From Brevundimonas lutea (lineage in GTDB: Bacteria; Pseudomonadota; Alphaproteobacteria; Caulobacterales; Caulobacteraceae), in assembly GCF_003704105.1 (NCBI RefSeq), contig NZ_QUOQ01000004.1, forward strand, positions 124,001 to 188,000: DNA of 64,000 bases, read 5' to 3'. Made by a program: the position numbers and the translations under genes. Below are positions 1-9,203 of this stretch, in pieces; the stretch's first letter is position 1, and every line of letters starts with the position of its first letter. The notes under the pieces are model-generated. The model ran no database searches. It was given only the letters and a program-made list of their open reading frames with translations, and was not told where the DNA came from.

Positions 1-869
1 TCGAAGCTGGCGTCGAGGGTCACGCCCGTCAGTTCGACCGGACGGAAGTCCCGGCTGCGCGCCTGGGCCTTCAGCGCCTCGAAGTCCTGGCCGCCGCGCT
101 GGAACAGGTCCACGGCCAGATCACGCTGCATCCAGCCTTCCAGCGGCACGCGCTCGGCGGCCGCGTTAGCGCGCTCGATGTCGAACTGGGGCACGCCCCA
201 GGAATTGGCCACCGTGCTCCAGCCATAGGAGGCCGGCTCGGTCTCGTGAACCACCAGCACGCCCGCCGCGCCCTTGCGCGCCGCCTCGTCGTATTTGTAG
301 GTCCAGCGGCCATAGTAGGTCATGGCCTTGCCGCCGAAGACGTCCATCGACGGGTCCTCGAAGTCGGCGTCGTTGATCAGCACGACGATCACCTTGCCGC
401 GCACATCGACGTCCTTGAAGTCGTTCCACTGGCGCTCCGGCGCGTCGATGCCGTAGCCGACGAAGACCAGCGGGACATCCTGCAGATTGACTGACTGGCC
501 CGGCAGACGGGTCGAGAAGGCCACTTCCTGTCCTTGCGTCACCGGCTGGGACCAGTCGCCGGCCTGGAACTGGCCGGTGACGTTGGAGGCGGCGAAACGG
601 TTCAGCGTCACCGGCTGGGTCCAGCCGCCGTTGACGCCACCCGGCTCGAAGCCGGCCTCGGCGAACTGCTCCGACAGATAGGCGACGGTCTTGGTCTCGC
701 CCTCGGTGGCGATGCCCCGGCCCAGGAAGCTGTCATCGGACAGGGTGCGGATATGCTCGTTCAGGTTCGCGGCGCTGATCTCGGCCGGCATCCCCCCTCC
801 CCCGGCGGTGGCGCAGGCGGACAGGGCGGCGGTGGCCATCAGGGCGGCGGCGAACGAGGCGAAACGCAT
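1..869 (-). CDS. M28-family metallopeptidase lipoprotein, 5' part only
   Basis: The N-terminal 289 or so residues of a gene that runs off the left edge. The start is the ATG at 867-869. The protein opens with a hydrophobic signal ending in a lipobox (LSAC, Cys19), so it is probably an exported lipoprotein. It contains a PA-domain-like stretch (VPLVFVGYGIDAPER) of the type inserted in M28 aminopeptidases. The zinc-binding M28 residues lie outside the window. It closely parallels the complete peptidase at 29614-31245, which has the same motif, so the two are paralogues. Substrate unknown; an exported aminopeptidase or carboxypeptidase is likely by family. Confidence 0.85.
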   Translation of the reverse strand, partial: MRFASFAAALMATAALSACATAGGGGMPAEISAANLNEHIRTLSDDSFLGRGIATEGETKTVAYLSEQFAEAGFEPGGVNGGWTQPVTLNRFAASNVTGQFQAGDWSQPVTQGQEVAFSTRLPGQSVNLQDVPLVFVGYGIDAPERQWNDFKDVDVRGKVIVVLINDADFEDPSMDVFGGKAMTYYGRWTYKYDEAARKGAAGVLVVHETEPASYGWSTVANSWGVPQFDIERANAAAERVPLEGWMQRDLAVDLFQRGGQDFEALKAQARSRDFRPVELTGVTLDASF

Positions 870-944
870 GGGGGCGACTCCGGCGAAGCTGAGGATTGGC
901 ACCCTAGAGGGCAGTGCGCGGCCGGCCAAGCGAGCCCCGTAACG

Positions 945-974
945 AAAAAGGGCCGCATCCGGCGGATGCGGCCC
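945..974 (-). terminator. Rho-independent terminator of petABC
   Basis: A perfect 11-bp inverted repeat (arms 950-960 and 964-974, 3-base loop) is followed on the minus strand by a run of five T (945-949). It begins 24 bases past the petC stop and has the classic form of an intrinsic terminator. Confidence 0.92.
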
Positions 975-998
975 TTGTCCGGAGATTGCTCCCGGTTG

Positions 999-1877
999 TT
1001 AGTGCGCCACGCCCTTCCAGATGCGGCGATAGCTGGCGTACGTCAGACCCGCGAACAGCAGCAGATAGGCCAGGACGGCGAAGCCGGTCTGTTTGCGCTC
1101 GACCGCCTTGGGCTCGGACGCCCAGGCGATGAAGGCGGCGACGTCCTTGGCCATCTGATCGACCGAGGCTTCGGTGCCGTCGTCAAAGGTCACCTGACCG
1201 TCACGCAGCGGCGGGGCCATGGCGATGAAACCGCCATAGGGCACGTGCTCGGGGTCACCCGACCAGAAGGGCGTCATGTCGCCGGCCATGTACGGGTTGT
1301 AGTACTGGCCCTGATTGATCGCGAGACCGGCCGGGGCCTCCTGATAGCCGCTCAGCAGCGAGTAGATGTAGTTGGCCCCGTCGTGGCGGGCCTTGGCCAT
1401 CACCGACAGGTCGGGCGGGGCGGCGCCGCCGTTGGCGGCCGCGGCGGCCGTGGCGTTCGGATAGGGGTTGGGGAAGGCGTCGGCGGCCGTAGCCGGGCGC
1501 AGGATGGCCTCGCCGGTCTCGGTGTCGATCCCCGGAACCTCGAACTCGGCGGCGATGGCGCGGACATAGCGGTTCTGGGCCGCGTTCTCGGCGTGGGCGT
1601 CATAGAAGGGCCCGCCCTTCTCGCCCAGGGTGCGGAAATAGACCAGGTTCATGCTGTGGCAGGCCGAGCAGACCTCGCGATAGACCTTGTAGCCACGCTG
1701 CAGCTGGGCCTGATCGAAGGTTCCGAACGGCCCCTCGAACGAGAAGCCGGCGTGGCGCGGATGCTTGGCCTCGCCGGCGGCCAGAGCAGGCGTGGCGGCC
1801 AGGCCCAGACCGACCGCGGCGAGCACGGCCAGACCGGCGGAACGAAGACGGGTGCGGGTCATGGAACGCGGGCTCAT
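999..1877 (-). CDS. petC: Cytochrome c1 of the bc1 complex
   Basis: Membrane-anchored c-type cytochrome that passes electrons from the Rieske centre to soluble or membrane cytochrome c. The 292-residue protein has an N-terminal signal peptide ending near ALA (residue 33), a single heme site C70-S-A-C73-H74, a GGFIAMAPPL segment carrying the likely axial Met, and a C-terminal transmembrane anchor followed by basic residues. The ATG at 1875-1877 overlaps the petB TGA by one base (TGATG), which is why this start was chosen over longer reading; an internal ATG at 1862 is an alternative. It is the last gene of the petABC operon, ending just before the terminator. Confidence 0.95.
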   Translation of the reverse strand: MSPRSMTRTRLRSAGLAVLAAVGLGLAATPALAAGEAKHPRHAGFSFEGPFGTFDQAQLQRGYKVYREVCSACHSMNLVYFRTLGEKGGPFYDAHAENAAQNRYVRAIAAEFEVPGIDTETGEAILRPATAADAFPNPYPNATAAAAANGGAAPPDLSVMAKARHDGANYIYSLLSGYQEAPAGLAINQGQYYNPYMAGDMTPFWSGDPEHVPYGGFIAMAPPLRDGQVTFDDGTEASVDQMAKDVAAFIAWASEPKAVERKQTGFAVLAYLLLFAGLTYASYRRIWKGVAH

Positions 1878-3193
1878 CAGACGGCCTTCGGGGTTTCGGC
1901 GGCGTCGGGAATGCGCGGCGACAGCACCGGCTCCGAGATCGAGGCCGGGATCGGCAGCGGCTTCTCGCGAAGCCCCACCAACGGCATCAGCACCAGGAAG
2001 AAGATGAAGTAGTAGGCGGTCAGCAGGCGCGTCAGCCACAGATAGCTGTTCAGGTCGCCGTCGATCAGAATGAAGGTGTCAAAGTCACCGATGACATGGG
2101 CGTCGGGCAACTGACCACCGCACCAGCCGAGGCCGAAACAGACCACCAGGAAGATCAGGAAGAAGGTCCGCATCTGGGGCCGGTAGCGCATCGAGCGCAC
2201 CTTGGATGTGTCCAGCCAGGGGATCACGAACAGCACCGCGATGGCGCCGAACATGGCCACCACGCCGCCGAACTTGTCCGGAATGGCGCGCAGGATGGCG
2301 TAGAACGGCAGCATGTACCACTCGGGCACGATGTGCGCCGGCGTCACCAGCGGGTTGGCCGGGATGTAGTTGTCGGCGTGGCCCAGCGCATTCGGATTGA
2401 AGAACACGAAATAGGCGAACATGATCAGGAACAGGATGATCGCGAAGCCGTCCTTGACCGTGTAATACGGGTGGAACGGCACCGTATCCTTGGCCTGGCG
2501 GTCCTTGGGGATCAGGATTCCGACCGGGTTGTTCTGACCGGCGTGGTGCAGGGCCCACAGGTGCAGCACCACGCAGCCGGCGATCACGAACGGCAGCAGG
2601 TAGTGCAGCGAGAAGAAGCGATTGAGCGTCGCGTTGTCGATCGACGGGCCGCCGCGCAGCCAGATCAGGATCGGCTCGCCGACCACCGGCACGGCGCCGA
2701 TCAGGTTGGTGATCACCTCGGCGCCCCAGAAGGACATCTGGCCCCACGGCAGCACGTAGCCCAGGAAGGCGGTGGCGATCATCAGGAAGAAGATCACGCA
2801 GCCCACAATCCAGATCATCTCGCGCGGCGCCTTATAGCTCCCGTAATAGAGCCCCCGCAGCATGTGCAGATAGACGGCGATGAAGAACATCGAGGCGCCA
2901 TTGGCGTGAACGTAGCGAACCAGCCAGCCGCCGTTGACGTCGCGCATGATGCGCTCGACCGACTCAAAGGCCATGGCCGTGTTGGGCACATAGTGCATGG
3001 CCAGGACGATGCCCGTGACGATCTGGATCATCAGGCACAGGGCGAGGATGCCGCCGAAGGTGTACCAGTAGTTCAGGTTCTTCGGCGTCGGCAGCGACAT
3101 GTAGTCGGCGCCGAAGCGGACGATCGGCAGACGGGTGTCGAGCCATTTCTCGACGCCGGTCTTGGGGACGTAGGTGGATTCGTGATCGCTCAT
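1877..3193 (-). CDS. petB: Cytochrome b of the bc1 complex
   Basis: Integral membrane core of ubiquinol:cytochrome c oxidoreductase. At 438 residues it matches the full-length alphaproteobacterial form (b6 and subunit IV parts fused), with about eight hydrophobic helices. The four heme ligands are visible as two His pairs spaced 14 residues apart (H96/H110 and H197/H211), and the Qo-site PEWY motif is present in the second half. The gene lies between petA and petC on the same strand; 17 bases separate it from the petA stop, and it is coupled to petC by a one-base stop/start overlap. Confidence 0.97.
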   Translation of the reverse strand: MSDHESTYVPKTGVEKWLDTRLPIVRFGADYMSLPTPKNLNYWYTFGGILALCLMIQIVTGIVLAMHYVPNTAMAFESVERIMRDVNGGWLVRYVHANGASMFFIAVYLHMLRGLYYGSYKAPREMIWIVGCVIFFLMIATAFLGYVLPWGQMSFWGAEVITNLIGAVPVVGEPILIWLRGGPSIDNATLNRFFSLHYLLPFVIAGCVVLHLWALHHAGQNNPVGILIPKDRQAKDTVPFHPYYTVKDGFAIILFLIMFAYFVFFNPNALGHADNYIPANPLVTPAHIVPEWYMLPFYAILRAIPDKFGGVVAMFGAIAVLFVIPWLDTSKVRSMRYRPQMRTFFLIFLVVCFGLGWCGGQLPDAHVIGDFDTFILIDGDLNSYLWLTRLLTAYYFIFFLVLMPLVGLREKPLPIPASISEPVLSPRIPDAAETPKAV

Positions 3194-3210
3194 GATGTCT
3201 CGGTCCGTCC

Positions 3211-3756
3211 TCAGCCGATCCGGATGCTGGTGTCGGAGAGATATTCGTACTCCGGAACCGCCAGGTTGAGGGGCGCGGGTCCTTTACGGATGCGGCCCGA
3301 GGTGTCGTAGTGGGATCCGTGGCAAGGGCAGAACCAGCCACCAAAGTCGCCGGTGCCAAAGGTCGGCACGCAACCCAGGTGCGTGCAGGATCCGACCACG
3401 ACCAGATACTGCTGATGCCCCTCCTTGACGCGCTCGGCGTCCGTCTGGGGATCCTTCAGGTCCGAAAGCGGCGTATCGGCCGCCTCCTGAACTTCGCGCT
3501 CGGTGCGGTAACGCACGAAGACGGGCTTACCTTGCCACTGGATGACGACCTGCTGGCCTTCCTGGACCTTGGACATGTCGAACTCGACGGTCGACAGGGC
3601 CAGGGTGTCGGCGGCCGGGTTCATCGAGTTGATCAGCGGCCAAGCCGCCATCACGCCCGCGCCGGCGGCCGCGGCGCCGGCGGCGATGTGGATGAAGTCA
3701 CGACGGGTGGCGTCGTCGCCGCCCTCACCGTCATGGGTCACGACCTGTTCGGCCAA
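3211..3756 (-). CDS. petA: Rieske iron-sulfur subunit of the bc1 complex
   Basis: Carries the 2Fe-2S cluster that accepts electrons from ubiquinol. Both cluster loops are intact: C124-T-H126-L-G-C129 and C143-P-C145-H146. A twin-arginine signal (TRRDFIHIA) precedes a hydrophobic helix, as expected for a Tat-inserted Rieske protein. I chose the TTG at 3754-3756 because a Shine-Dalgarno-like AGAGGTGG (3761-3768) sits just upstream and the resulting 181 residues match the family length. A longer reading from ATG 3843 adds an Arg/Ser/Pro-rich stretch unlike the family and would start inside a candidate promoter. First gene of petABC. Confidence 0.93.
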   Translation of the reverse strand: MAEQVVTHDGEGGDDATRRDFIHIAAGAAAAGAGVMAAWPLINSMNPAADTLALSTVEFDMSKVQEGQQVVIQWQGKPVFVRYRTEREVQEAADTPLSDLKDPQTDAERVKEGHQQYLVVVGSCTHLGCVPTFGTGDFGGWFCPCHGSHYDTSGRIRKGPAPLNLAVPEYEYLSDTSIRIG

Positions 3757-3817
3757 GATACCACCTCTGTACCTCCGCGAGGTCGCCCTGGAAGCGGGCG
3801 GCCGGACGCGGCGAAAA

Positions 3818-3843
3818 TCCGATGCGCGGTCGCCCGGGGTCAA
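3818..3843 (-). promoter_or_regulatory. Candidate promoter of petABC
   Basis: On the minus strand a TTGACCC element (3837-3843) is followed after 11 bases by GCATCGGA (3818-3825), similar to the Caulobacter housekeeping pattern TTGACgs-N10-14-GCTANAWC. Transcription would begin about 55 bases before the TTG start of petA. Predicted by eye only. Confidence 0.4.
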
Positions 3844-3890
3844 AGGCGCGGCCCGGGTCTGGCGATGGATCGCCGAACCCCCGTCTAATC

Positions 3891-3907
3891 TTGCGATTAA
3901 GTCGCAA
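3891..3907. promoter_or_regulatory. Dyad TTGCGA-N5-TCGCAA between petA and trmL
   Basis: Perfect 6-bp arms (3891-3896 and 3902-3907) around five bases, 47 bases before trmL and about 135 bases before petA. It has the size of an operator. It resembles, but does not match, the TTGAT-N4-ATCAA site of FNR/FixK regulators. Confidence 0.4.
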
Positions 3908-3953
3908 AACAGGCCGCGACAGGGCCCCGGCCCGCGCGTATGAGGGCTCTAGA

Positions 3954-4415
3954 ATGCGTCTCGCCCTTTTTCAACCGGACATTCCGCAGAACGTCGGCGC
4001 GGCCATACGTCTCACGGCCTGTTTTGGCGTGGGCCTGGAGGTCATTCGACCGACCGGCTTTTCCATGGACGACCGCGCCCTGAAGAGGGCCGCGCTGGAT
4101 TACGGTCCGCTTGCGCACATGACGGCGCACGACGACTGGGACGCCTTCCAGGCCTCGCGAGGCCCGGGACGCCTGGTGCTATTCACGACGCGAGCCGCCA
4201 CCCGGCTGGACGATTTTCGATTCGCCTCGGAAGACACCCTGCTGTTCGGTCGCGAAACCGTCGGGGCGCCGGATTTCGTGCACGAGGCCGCGGACGCTCG
4301 GGTGGCGATCCCCATCCGCCCGGAAACCCGCAGCCTCAATCTGACGGTCAGCGCCGGCATCGCGCTGTGGGAGGCCCTGCGGCAGACCTCCCCCCGCCCC
4401 GCCGAGCAGCGCTAG
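3954..4415 (+). CDS. trmL: tRNA (cytidine(34)-2'-O)-methyltransferase, SPOUT family
   Basis: Methylates the 2'-O of the wobble nucleotide of certain leucine tRNAs by family knowledge. The 153-residue size is typical of TrmL, which is little more than the trefoil-knot SPOUT domain. The three knot motifs are visible: PQNVGAAIR near residues 11-19, LLFGRETVGAP, and IPIRPETRSLNLTVSAGIAL near the C-terminus. The ATG at 3954 gives the usual start MRLALFQPDIPQN; a longer in-frame extension upstream is not family-like. It is transcribed away from petABC and its stop interlocks with that of the convergent acyl-CoA dehydrogenase in a shared CTAG. Confidence 0.93.
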   Translation: MRLALFQPDIPQNVGAAIRLTACFGVGLEVIRPTGFSMDDRALKRAALDYGPLAHMTAHDDWDAFQASRGPGRLVLFTTRAATRLDDFRFASEDTLLFGRETVGAPDFVHEAADARVAIPIRPETRSLNLTVSAGIALWEALRQTSPRPAEQR

Positions 4416-6190
4416 GCTCCCAGCAAGTCCGGCGTCAGGCGCTTGAGCAGGTCGCCGCCCTGGCCGATGGCGGCGAGGCGGCTGGAGCAATGGCCCAGGA
4501 TATTGGCGGCATAGGCTTCGTAGAGGTCGATGCGGGACTGGAGCCACGCCGAGTCGCCCTCCCCGGCCTCGATCCGGCCCTGGGCGGCCAAGGCCTGATT
4601 GGCCAGCAGCCAGCCGCCGGCGACATCGCCCATCAGCCTCAGATAGGCGTCGGCGCCCGCCAGGACATCGGCCTGACCGTCCTGTGCCGTCTTGCGGTCC
4701 AACAGCCACATCGTCGCGTCCTGGGCCGCCTCGATGGCGGCGGCCATGCGCTCCACCGGCTTTCCGGGGAGCAGCCTCGACAGGCCCGGCATCACCGTCT
4801 TCATCTCCTCGATCAGCCGAAGCGCCGACTGGCCGCCATCCTGGCCCAGCTTGCGGCCGACGAGGTCCAGAGCCTGGATGCCGTTGGTCCCTTCGTAGAT
4901 CGGCGCGATGCGGGCGTCGCGATAGTGCTGGGCCGCGCCGGTCTCTTCGATGAAGCCCATGCCGCCGTGGACCTGGACGCCCACAGACGCGACCTCGACC
5001 CCGACGTCGGTGGACCACGCCTTGGCGATCGGGGTGAACAGGTCCTCTCGTGCCTGCCAGCGCTGGCGCTCCTCCTCGGTCGTCGCCCGGTCAGCCAGGT
5101 CGGCGGCGACGCCGGTGGCCAGGCAGATCGCGCGCGCGGCGGCGACCTTGGCCTTCATCACCACCAGCATGCGCCGCACGTCCGGGTGATCGGCGATCGG
5201 CGCGTTGGCCTCGCCGGTCCAGGCCGAGCGGCTCTGGCGTCGTTCCAGCGCATAGGCCAGGGCTCGCTGGAAGGCGCGCTCGGCGATGCCGACGCCCTCG
5301 ACACCCACGGCGAGGCGCGCCGCGTTCATCATGACGAACATGTGCGACAGGCCCTGATTCGGCTGACCGACCAGCTCGGCGGTCGCGCCCTCATAGGCCA
5401 TGACGCAGGTGGGCGAGCCGTGGATGCCCAGCTTGTGCTCCAGCCCCACGGGCCGAAAAGCGTTGCGCGCGCCCAGCGACCCATCCGCGTTCACGGCGTA
5501 CTTCGACGCCAGGAACAGGCTGATTCCTTTCGGTCCTGGGGGAGAGTCCGGCAGACGCGCCAGCACCATGTGAACGATGTTGTTCGTGGCGTCGTGATCG
5601 CCCCAGGTGATGTAAATCTTCTGGCCGTTCAGGGCGTAGGTCCCGTCGCCGTTCGGCGTGGCCGTGGTCGTCAGGGCGCCGAGGTCGGTGCCCGCGCCCG
5701 GTTCGGTCAGCACCATGGCCCCGGTCCACTCGCCGGACACCAGCCTGGGCAGATAGGTGCCCTTCTGATCCTCGGTCCCGTGTTCCTGCAGCGCCTCGAT
5801 CGCCGCCAGCGAAAGCATGGGGCACAGGCCAAAGGCCATGTTGGCAGAGTGGACTGTCTCATAGGCCGCCAGTTCCAGCGCCTTGGGCAGGGCCTGTCCG
5901 CCCCAGGCCTCCTGGGCCGTCAGGCCGGTCCAGCCGCCCGCGGCGAACTCGCGGTAGGCCTCGGCGAAGCCCGGAGAGGCCGTGACCTGATCGTCCTGCA
6001 ACACCGGATGCCGGCGATCCCCGACTGTGTTCAGCGGCGCCAGCAGCGCCGCCGACATCTGCCCCGCCGCCTCCAGCACCGCGCGGGCGGTATCGGCGTC
6101 ATAATCCGGAAACGCCGCCGTCAGCGCCTCCATGCCGGGCGTAGTCTCCAGAGCGAAGGCGAGATCGCGGATCGGGGCGCGGTAGGTCAT
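4412..6190 (-). CDS. Acyl-CoA dehydrogenase with extended C-terminal domain
   Basis: A 592-residue flavoprotein of the larger acyl-CoA dehydrogenase class (with extra C-terminal domain, as in DmdC and FadE-like enzymes). Visible features are TEPGAGTDLGAL in the FAD/substrate region, ITWGDHD, and YEGTNGIQALDLVGRKL, whose Glu is the likely catalytic base. It would oxidise an acyl-CoA to the enoyl-CoA in fatty acid or related degradation; chain-length preference cannot be read. ATG 6188-6190 gives MTYRAPIRDLAFALE, the usual opening for this class; the open frame continues to 6331 but without family resemblance. The stop overlaps the trmL stop by three bases. Confidence 0.92.
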   Translation of the reverse strand: MTYRAPIRDLAFALETTPGMEALTAAFPDYDADTARAVLEAAGQMSAALLAPLNTVGDRRHPVLQDDQVTASPGFAEAYREFAAGGWTGLTAQEAWGGQALPKALELAAYETVHSANMAFGLCPMLSLAAIEALQEHGTEDQKGTYLPRLVSGEWTGAMVLTEPGAGTDLGALTTTATPNGDGTYALNGQKIYITWGDHDATNNIVHMVLARLPDSPPGPKGISLFLASKYAVNADGSLGARNAFRPVGLEHKLGIHGSPTCVMAYEGATAELVGQPNQGLSHMFVMMNAARLAVGVEGVGIAERAFQRALAYALERRQSRSAWTGEANAPIADHPDVRRMLVVMKAKVAAARAICLATGVAADLADRATTEEERQRWQAREDLFTPIAKAWSTDVGVEVASVGVQVHGGMGFIEETGAAQHYRDARIAPIYEGTNGIQALDLVGRKLGQDGGQSALRLIEEMKTVMPGLSRLLPGKPVERMAAAIEAAQDATMWLLDRKTAQDGQADVLAGADAYLRLMGDVAGGWLLANQALAAQGRIEAGEGDSAWLQSRIDLYEAYAANILGHCSSRLAAIGQGGDLLKRLTPDLLGA

Positions 6191-6329
6191 CGGGTCGGTG
6201 TCCTGGTCGTTTCGGGCGCTCTTGGCGGCGGTTCGCGCGGTGATGTCGCGGCTTTGGCTCGCTGGCAAGGCTTGGCGCGCCGTCCGCTCCGGGCCAAGTT
6301 GGGCCTCTGACGTCACGGAAAGGAAGATC

Positions 6330-6884
6330 ATGGCCGTCGCCGAACGAGGACCGCGCTACTCGACCGTCAGCCTGATCCTGCACTGGGTCATCGCCGTGCT
6401 GGCCGTCGCCCAGATCCTGCTGATCTCGGCCTCCGATCAGGAGGGGCCCAATCAGGGTCTGTGGATGATGCTGCACAAGTCGGGCGGCGTGACGATCCTG
6501 ATCCTGACGCTGGTCCGTATCGGCTGGCGGCTGAAGCACCCGGCCATCCCCCTGCCCGCCACCACGCCGCGCTGGCAAAGGCTCGCGGCGCGGACGACCC
6601 ATGTGCTGTTCTACGCCGTCCTGCTGATCATGCCGCTGACCGGCTGGATCGCCGGATCGGCGGCCGGGCGAGGGTTTGAGTACTATGGGCTGTTCGACTT
6701 CCCGCTGCTGCCCATCGGCGGCGGACGCGAGACGGCGGGGCTTATGATGGACATCCACGGCGCGGTGGTGAAGGGCCTGTATGTGCTGATCGCCCTGCAT
6801 GTGCTGGGCGCGCTGAAGCACCAGTTCGTCAATCGCGACGGGGTGCTGGCGCGCATGATCCCCTTCCTGCCCGCCCGCCGATGA
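6330..6884 (+). CDS. Cytochrome b561-type membrane protein
   Basis: A 184-residue protein with four hydrophobic helices and the YSTVSLILHWVIAVLAV opening typical of the prokaryotic cytochrome b561 (CybB) family. His residues in helix 1 (LHW), helix 2 (LHKSGG), helix 3 (TTHVLFY) and helix 4 (HVLGALKHQF) are placed to ligate two b-type hemes. Such proteins move electrons between quinol and acceptors in the inner membrane, in some cases superoxide. ATG 6330 has AGGAAG just upstream (6321-6326). Its stop overlaps the start of tsaC by four bases (ATGA), so the two are co-transcribed. Confidence 0.88.
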   Translation: MAVAERGPRYSTVSLILHWVIAVLAVAQILLISASDQEGPNQGLWMMLHKSGGVTILILTLVRIGWRLKHPAIPLPATTPRWQRLAARTTHVLFYAVLLIMPLTGWIAGSAAGRGFEYYGLFDFPLLPIGGGRETAGLMMDIHGAVVKGLYVLIALHVLGALKHQFVNRDGVLARMIPFLPARR

Positions 6885-7801
6885 CGCCATCGCCTCTGGC
6901 CATGGCCGCCGCGGCCCTGAGGGCCGGCCATCTGGTCATCCTGCCGACCGAAACGGTGTATGGTCTGGGCGCGGACGCCACAAATGCTGATGCCGTGGCC
7001 GCGATCTTCGAAGCCAAAGGGCGCCCGCGCTTCAATCCGCTGATCTCGCACGTCGCGGATCTGGAGCGGGGCGAGCAAATCGCCGTGTTCGACGACCGCG
7101 CTCGCACCCTGGCCAAGGCGTTCTGGCCGGGTCCTCTGACGTTGGTGTTGCCGTCGCGACCGGACAGCCCCGTCAGCGACCTCGCCCGCGCGGGATTGGA
7201 CAGCGTGGCGGTGCGTGTCCCCGGGCACCCCCTGGCGCGAAAGCTTCTGTCAATGGTTGATCGGCCCGTGGTGGCCCCCTCGGCCAATCGCTCGGGGCGT
7301 CCTAGCCCGACCACCTTCGCCGACGCCCTGGCGGAGACCGGCGTCTCCGCGCGCGCCGCGCTTGACGGCGGGCCTTGCGAGGTGGGGCTGGAGAGCACTG
7401 TGGTGTCGCTGCTGGACGGATCGCCGGCGCTCCTCCGTCCCGGGTCGGTGACTCGCGCCGATCTGGAAGCCGTGATCGGACCGCTGGCCGATCGCCCCGA
7501 AGAGGGCCGCCGCTCGCCTGGGCGACTGGCGCTGCACTACGCTCCGGAGGCGCCGGTGCGGCTGAACGCGACCGAGGCGGGCGAGGGAGAAATCCTGCTT
7601 GGCTTCGGACCGGTCGGACCGGGACGCTGGAGCCTCAGCGAGGCCGGCGACCCACGCGAGGCCGCCTCCAATCTGTTTTGCCTGCTGCGCGCGGCGGATC
7701 GCGAGACGCCTCGCGCCATCGTCGTGGCGCCCATCCCCGGCGACGGCCTGGGCGAGGCCATCAACGATCGGCTGAAGCGCGCCGCCGGCTTCGTGGGCTG
7801 A
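6881..7801 (+). CDS. tsaC: Threonylcarbamoyl-AMP synthase (Sua5/YrdC/TsaC family)
   Basis: Makes threonylcarbamoyl-AMP from threonine, bicarbonate and ATP, the first step of the t6A37 modification of ANN-decoding tRNAs. The YrdC fold motifs are clear: LPTETVYGLGADA, KGRPRFNPLISHV, VPSR, and PSANRSGRPSPT. At 306 residues it is the long Sua5-like form with a C-terminal Sua5 domain beyond the roughly 200-residue YrdC core. It starts within the stop codon of the cytochrome b561 gene (ATGA), so it is translationally coupled to it. Confidence 0.93.
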   Translation: MTPSPLAMAAAALRAGHLVILPTETVYGLGADATNADAVAAIFEAKGRPRFNPLISHVADLERGEQIAVFDDRARTLAKAFWPGPLTLVLPSRPDSPVSDLARAGLDSVAVRVPGHPLARKLLSMVDRPVVAPSANRSGRPSPTTFADALAETGVSARAALDGGPCEVGLESTVVSLLDGSPALLRPGSVTRADLEAVIGPLADRPEEGRRSPGRLALHYAPEAPVRLNATEAGEGEILLGFGPVGPGRWSLSEAGDPREAASNLFCLLRAADRETPRAIVVAPIPGDGLGEAINDRLKRAAGFVG

Positions 7802-7810
7802 CCGTCGACG

Positions 7811-9127
7811 TCACTCGTCGCGATACACCTCGCCGCCCTTCATCACGAAGGTCACGCGCTCCAGCTCGGTGACGTCGCTGAGCGGATCACCCGCGACGGC
7901 GATGAGGTCGGCGGGCATGCCGGGCGCTAGGCGACCCGCGCGGTCCTGGATCTGCAGGTGCTCTGCGGCCCCGATCGTGGCGGCCTGGATGGCCTCCAGT
8001 GGCGTCAGGCCGGCCCGGACCAGCAGAGCGAACTCCTGGGCGTTGTCGCCGTGGGCCGAGACGCCCGTGTCGGTGCCGAAAGCGATCCGCACGCCACCCT
8101 CATGCGCGCGCCGGGCCATGTCGAGCATTTTCGGCCCCGCCTCCAGCGCCTTGGCGGTCTGGTTGGGGGTGAAGAAGTTGTCCGGACCCGAGGCGATGCG
8201 CGCCACGAAGTCCCCGGCCAGCAGCGTCGGCACCAGCCAGGCGTCATGCTGGCGGAACAGGCCAATCGAGTCGTCGTCCAGATAGGTGCCGTGCTCGATC
8301 GAATCGCCGCCGGCGGCGAGGAAGGCGTTGATGCCGTCGGCTCCGTGGGCGTGGGCGGTGACCTGGCGGCCCATGCGGTGCGCCACCTCGACGATCGAAC
8401 TTAGTTCGTCCTGGGTGAACTGCTGGGCAAGACCCGCGGCGGTATTGGACAGGACACCGCCGGTGGCGGTGATCTTGATGATGTCGGCCCCGGCCCGGAC
8501 CTGGAGCCGAACGGCGCGGCGGCAGTCCTCCGGTCCCGAACAGACGCTCTCGGGCGACAGCAGGTGCATGATGTCGTCGCGATAACCGTTGATGTCGCCA
8601 TGTCCGCCGTGGACCGACACCGACGAGCCCGAGGCGATGATGTTCGGCCCCGCCACGTCGCCGCGCCGGACTGCATCCCTGAGCGCGAAGATGGCCTCAT
8701 TGGCTGCGCCCAGATCAACCACGGTGGTGAAACCGGCCTCAAGCGTTTTCCTCGCGTATCCAGCGCCGATCATGGCCTGATCGGCGTTCGACCAGGTCAC
8801 TTCCTGGAGGCGCGCATTGGGGTTCTGCTGGCCGGTCAGATGGACGTGGCTGTCGATCAGTCCCGGCATGACAAACGAGTCGCGCAGGTCGACGATCCGG
8901 CCCTCACCGACGAAGCCGTCGCGCACTTCGGCGATCTGGTTCCCCCTGATCACGAGAGTTTTATCACGTTCGACGGTCCCCCCGGCGGGGTCCAGCAGGA
9001 CACGACCAACCTGAACGTAGAGATCGCCGATCGACGACGGAGCACCTTGCGGCGCGGGGGTTTGACGGGCCTCGGCCGCCGTGGTCATCGCCAGTACGGC
9101 CGCGAAAGCCAGCGCGATACGCATCAT
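7811..9127 (-). CDS. Secreted metal-dependent amidohydrolase (prolidase-like)
   Basis: A 438-residue amidohydrolase-superfamily enzyme with a cleavable signal peptide (ending near AEA). Metal-ligand motifs are in the expected order: DSHVHL, a Lys in DIIKITATGG that would be carbamylated, HAHGADG, EHGTYLDDD and FGTDTGV. Related periplasmic enzymes cleave Xaa-Pro dipeptides or N-acyl amino acids, but the substrate cannot be assigned here. The ATG pair at 9122-9127 is preceded by GGGGAGG, fixing the start at 9127 rather than further upstream. Convergent with tsaC, ten bases apart. Confidence 0.9.
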   Translation of the reverse strand: MMRIALAFAAVLAMTTAAEARQTPAPQGAPSSIGDLYVQVGRVLLDPAGGTVERDKTLVIRGNQIAEVRDGFVGEGRIVDLRDSFVMPGLIDSHVHLTGQQNPNARLQEVTWSNADQAMIGAGYARKTLEAGFTTVVDLGAANEAIFALRDAVRRGDVAGPNIIASGSSVSVHGGHGDINGYRDDIMHLLSPESVCSGPEDCRRAVRLQVRAGADIIKITATGGVLSNTAAGLAQQFTQDELSSIVEVAHRMGRQVTAHAHGADGINAFLAAGGDSIEHGTYLDDDSIGLFRQHDAWLVPTLLAGDFVARIASGPDNFFTPNQTAKALEAGPKMLDMARRAHEGGVRIAFGTDTGVSAHGDNAQEFALLVRAGLTPLEAIQAATIGAAEHLQIQDRAGRLAPGMPADLIAVAGDPLSDVTELERVTFVMKGGEVYRDE

Positions 9128-9203
9128 CTGTGGTGCCTCCCCAATGTCGCCGCACCTTAGCCCAGCCCGCGCCATCGCCAAGGCTCAGGTTGAATTCCAA
9201 TCC

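Noticed and set aside
4367..6310. A 647-codon open frame on the plus strand opposite the acyl-CoA dehydrogenase
   Set aside because: Low-complexity Arg/Gly/His-rich translation without domains; mirror frame of a well-conserved enzyme.
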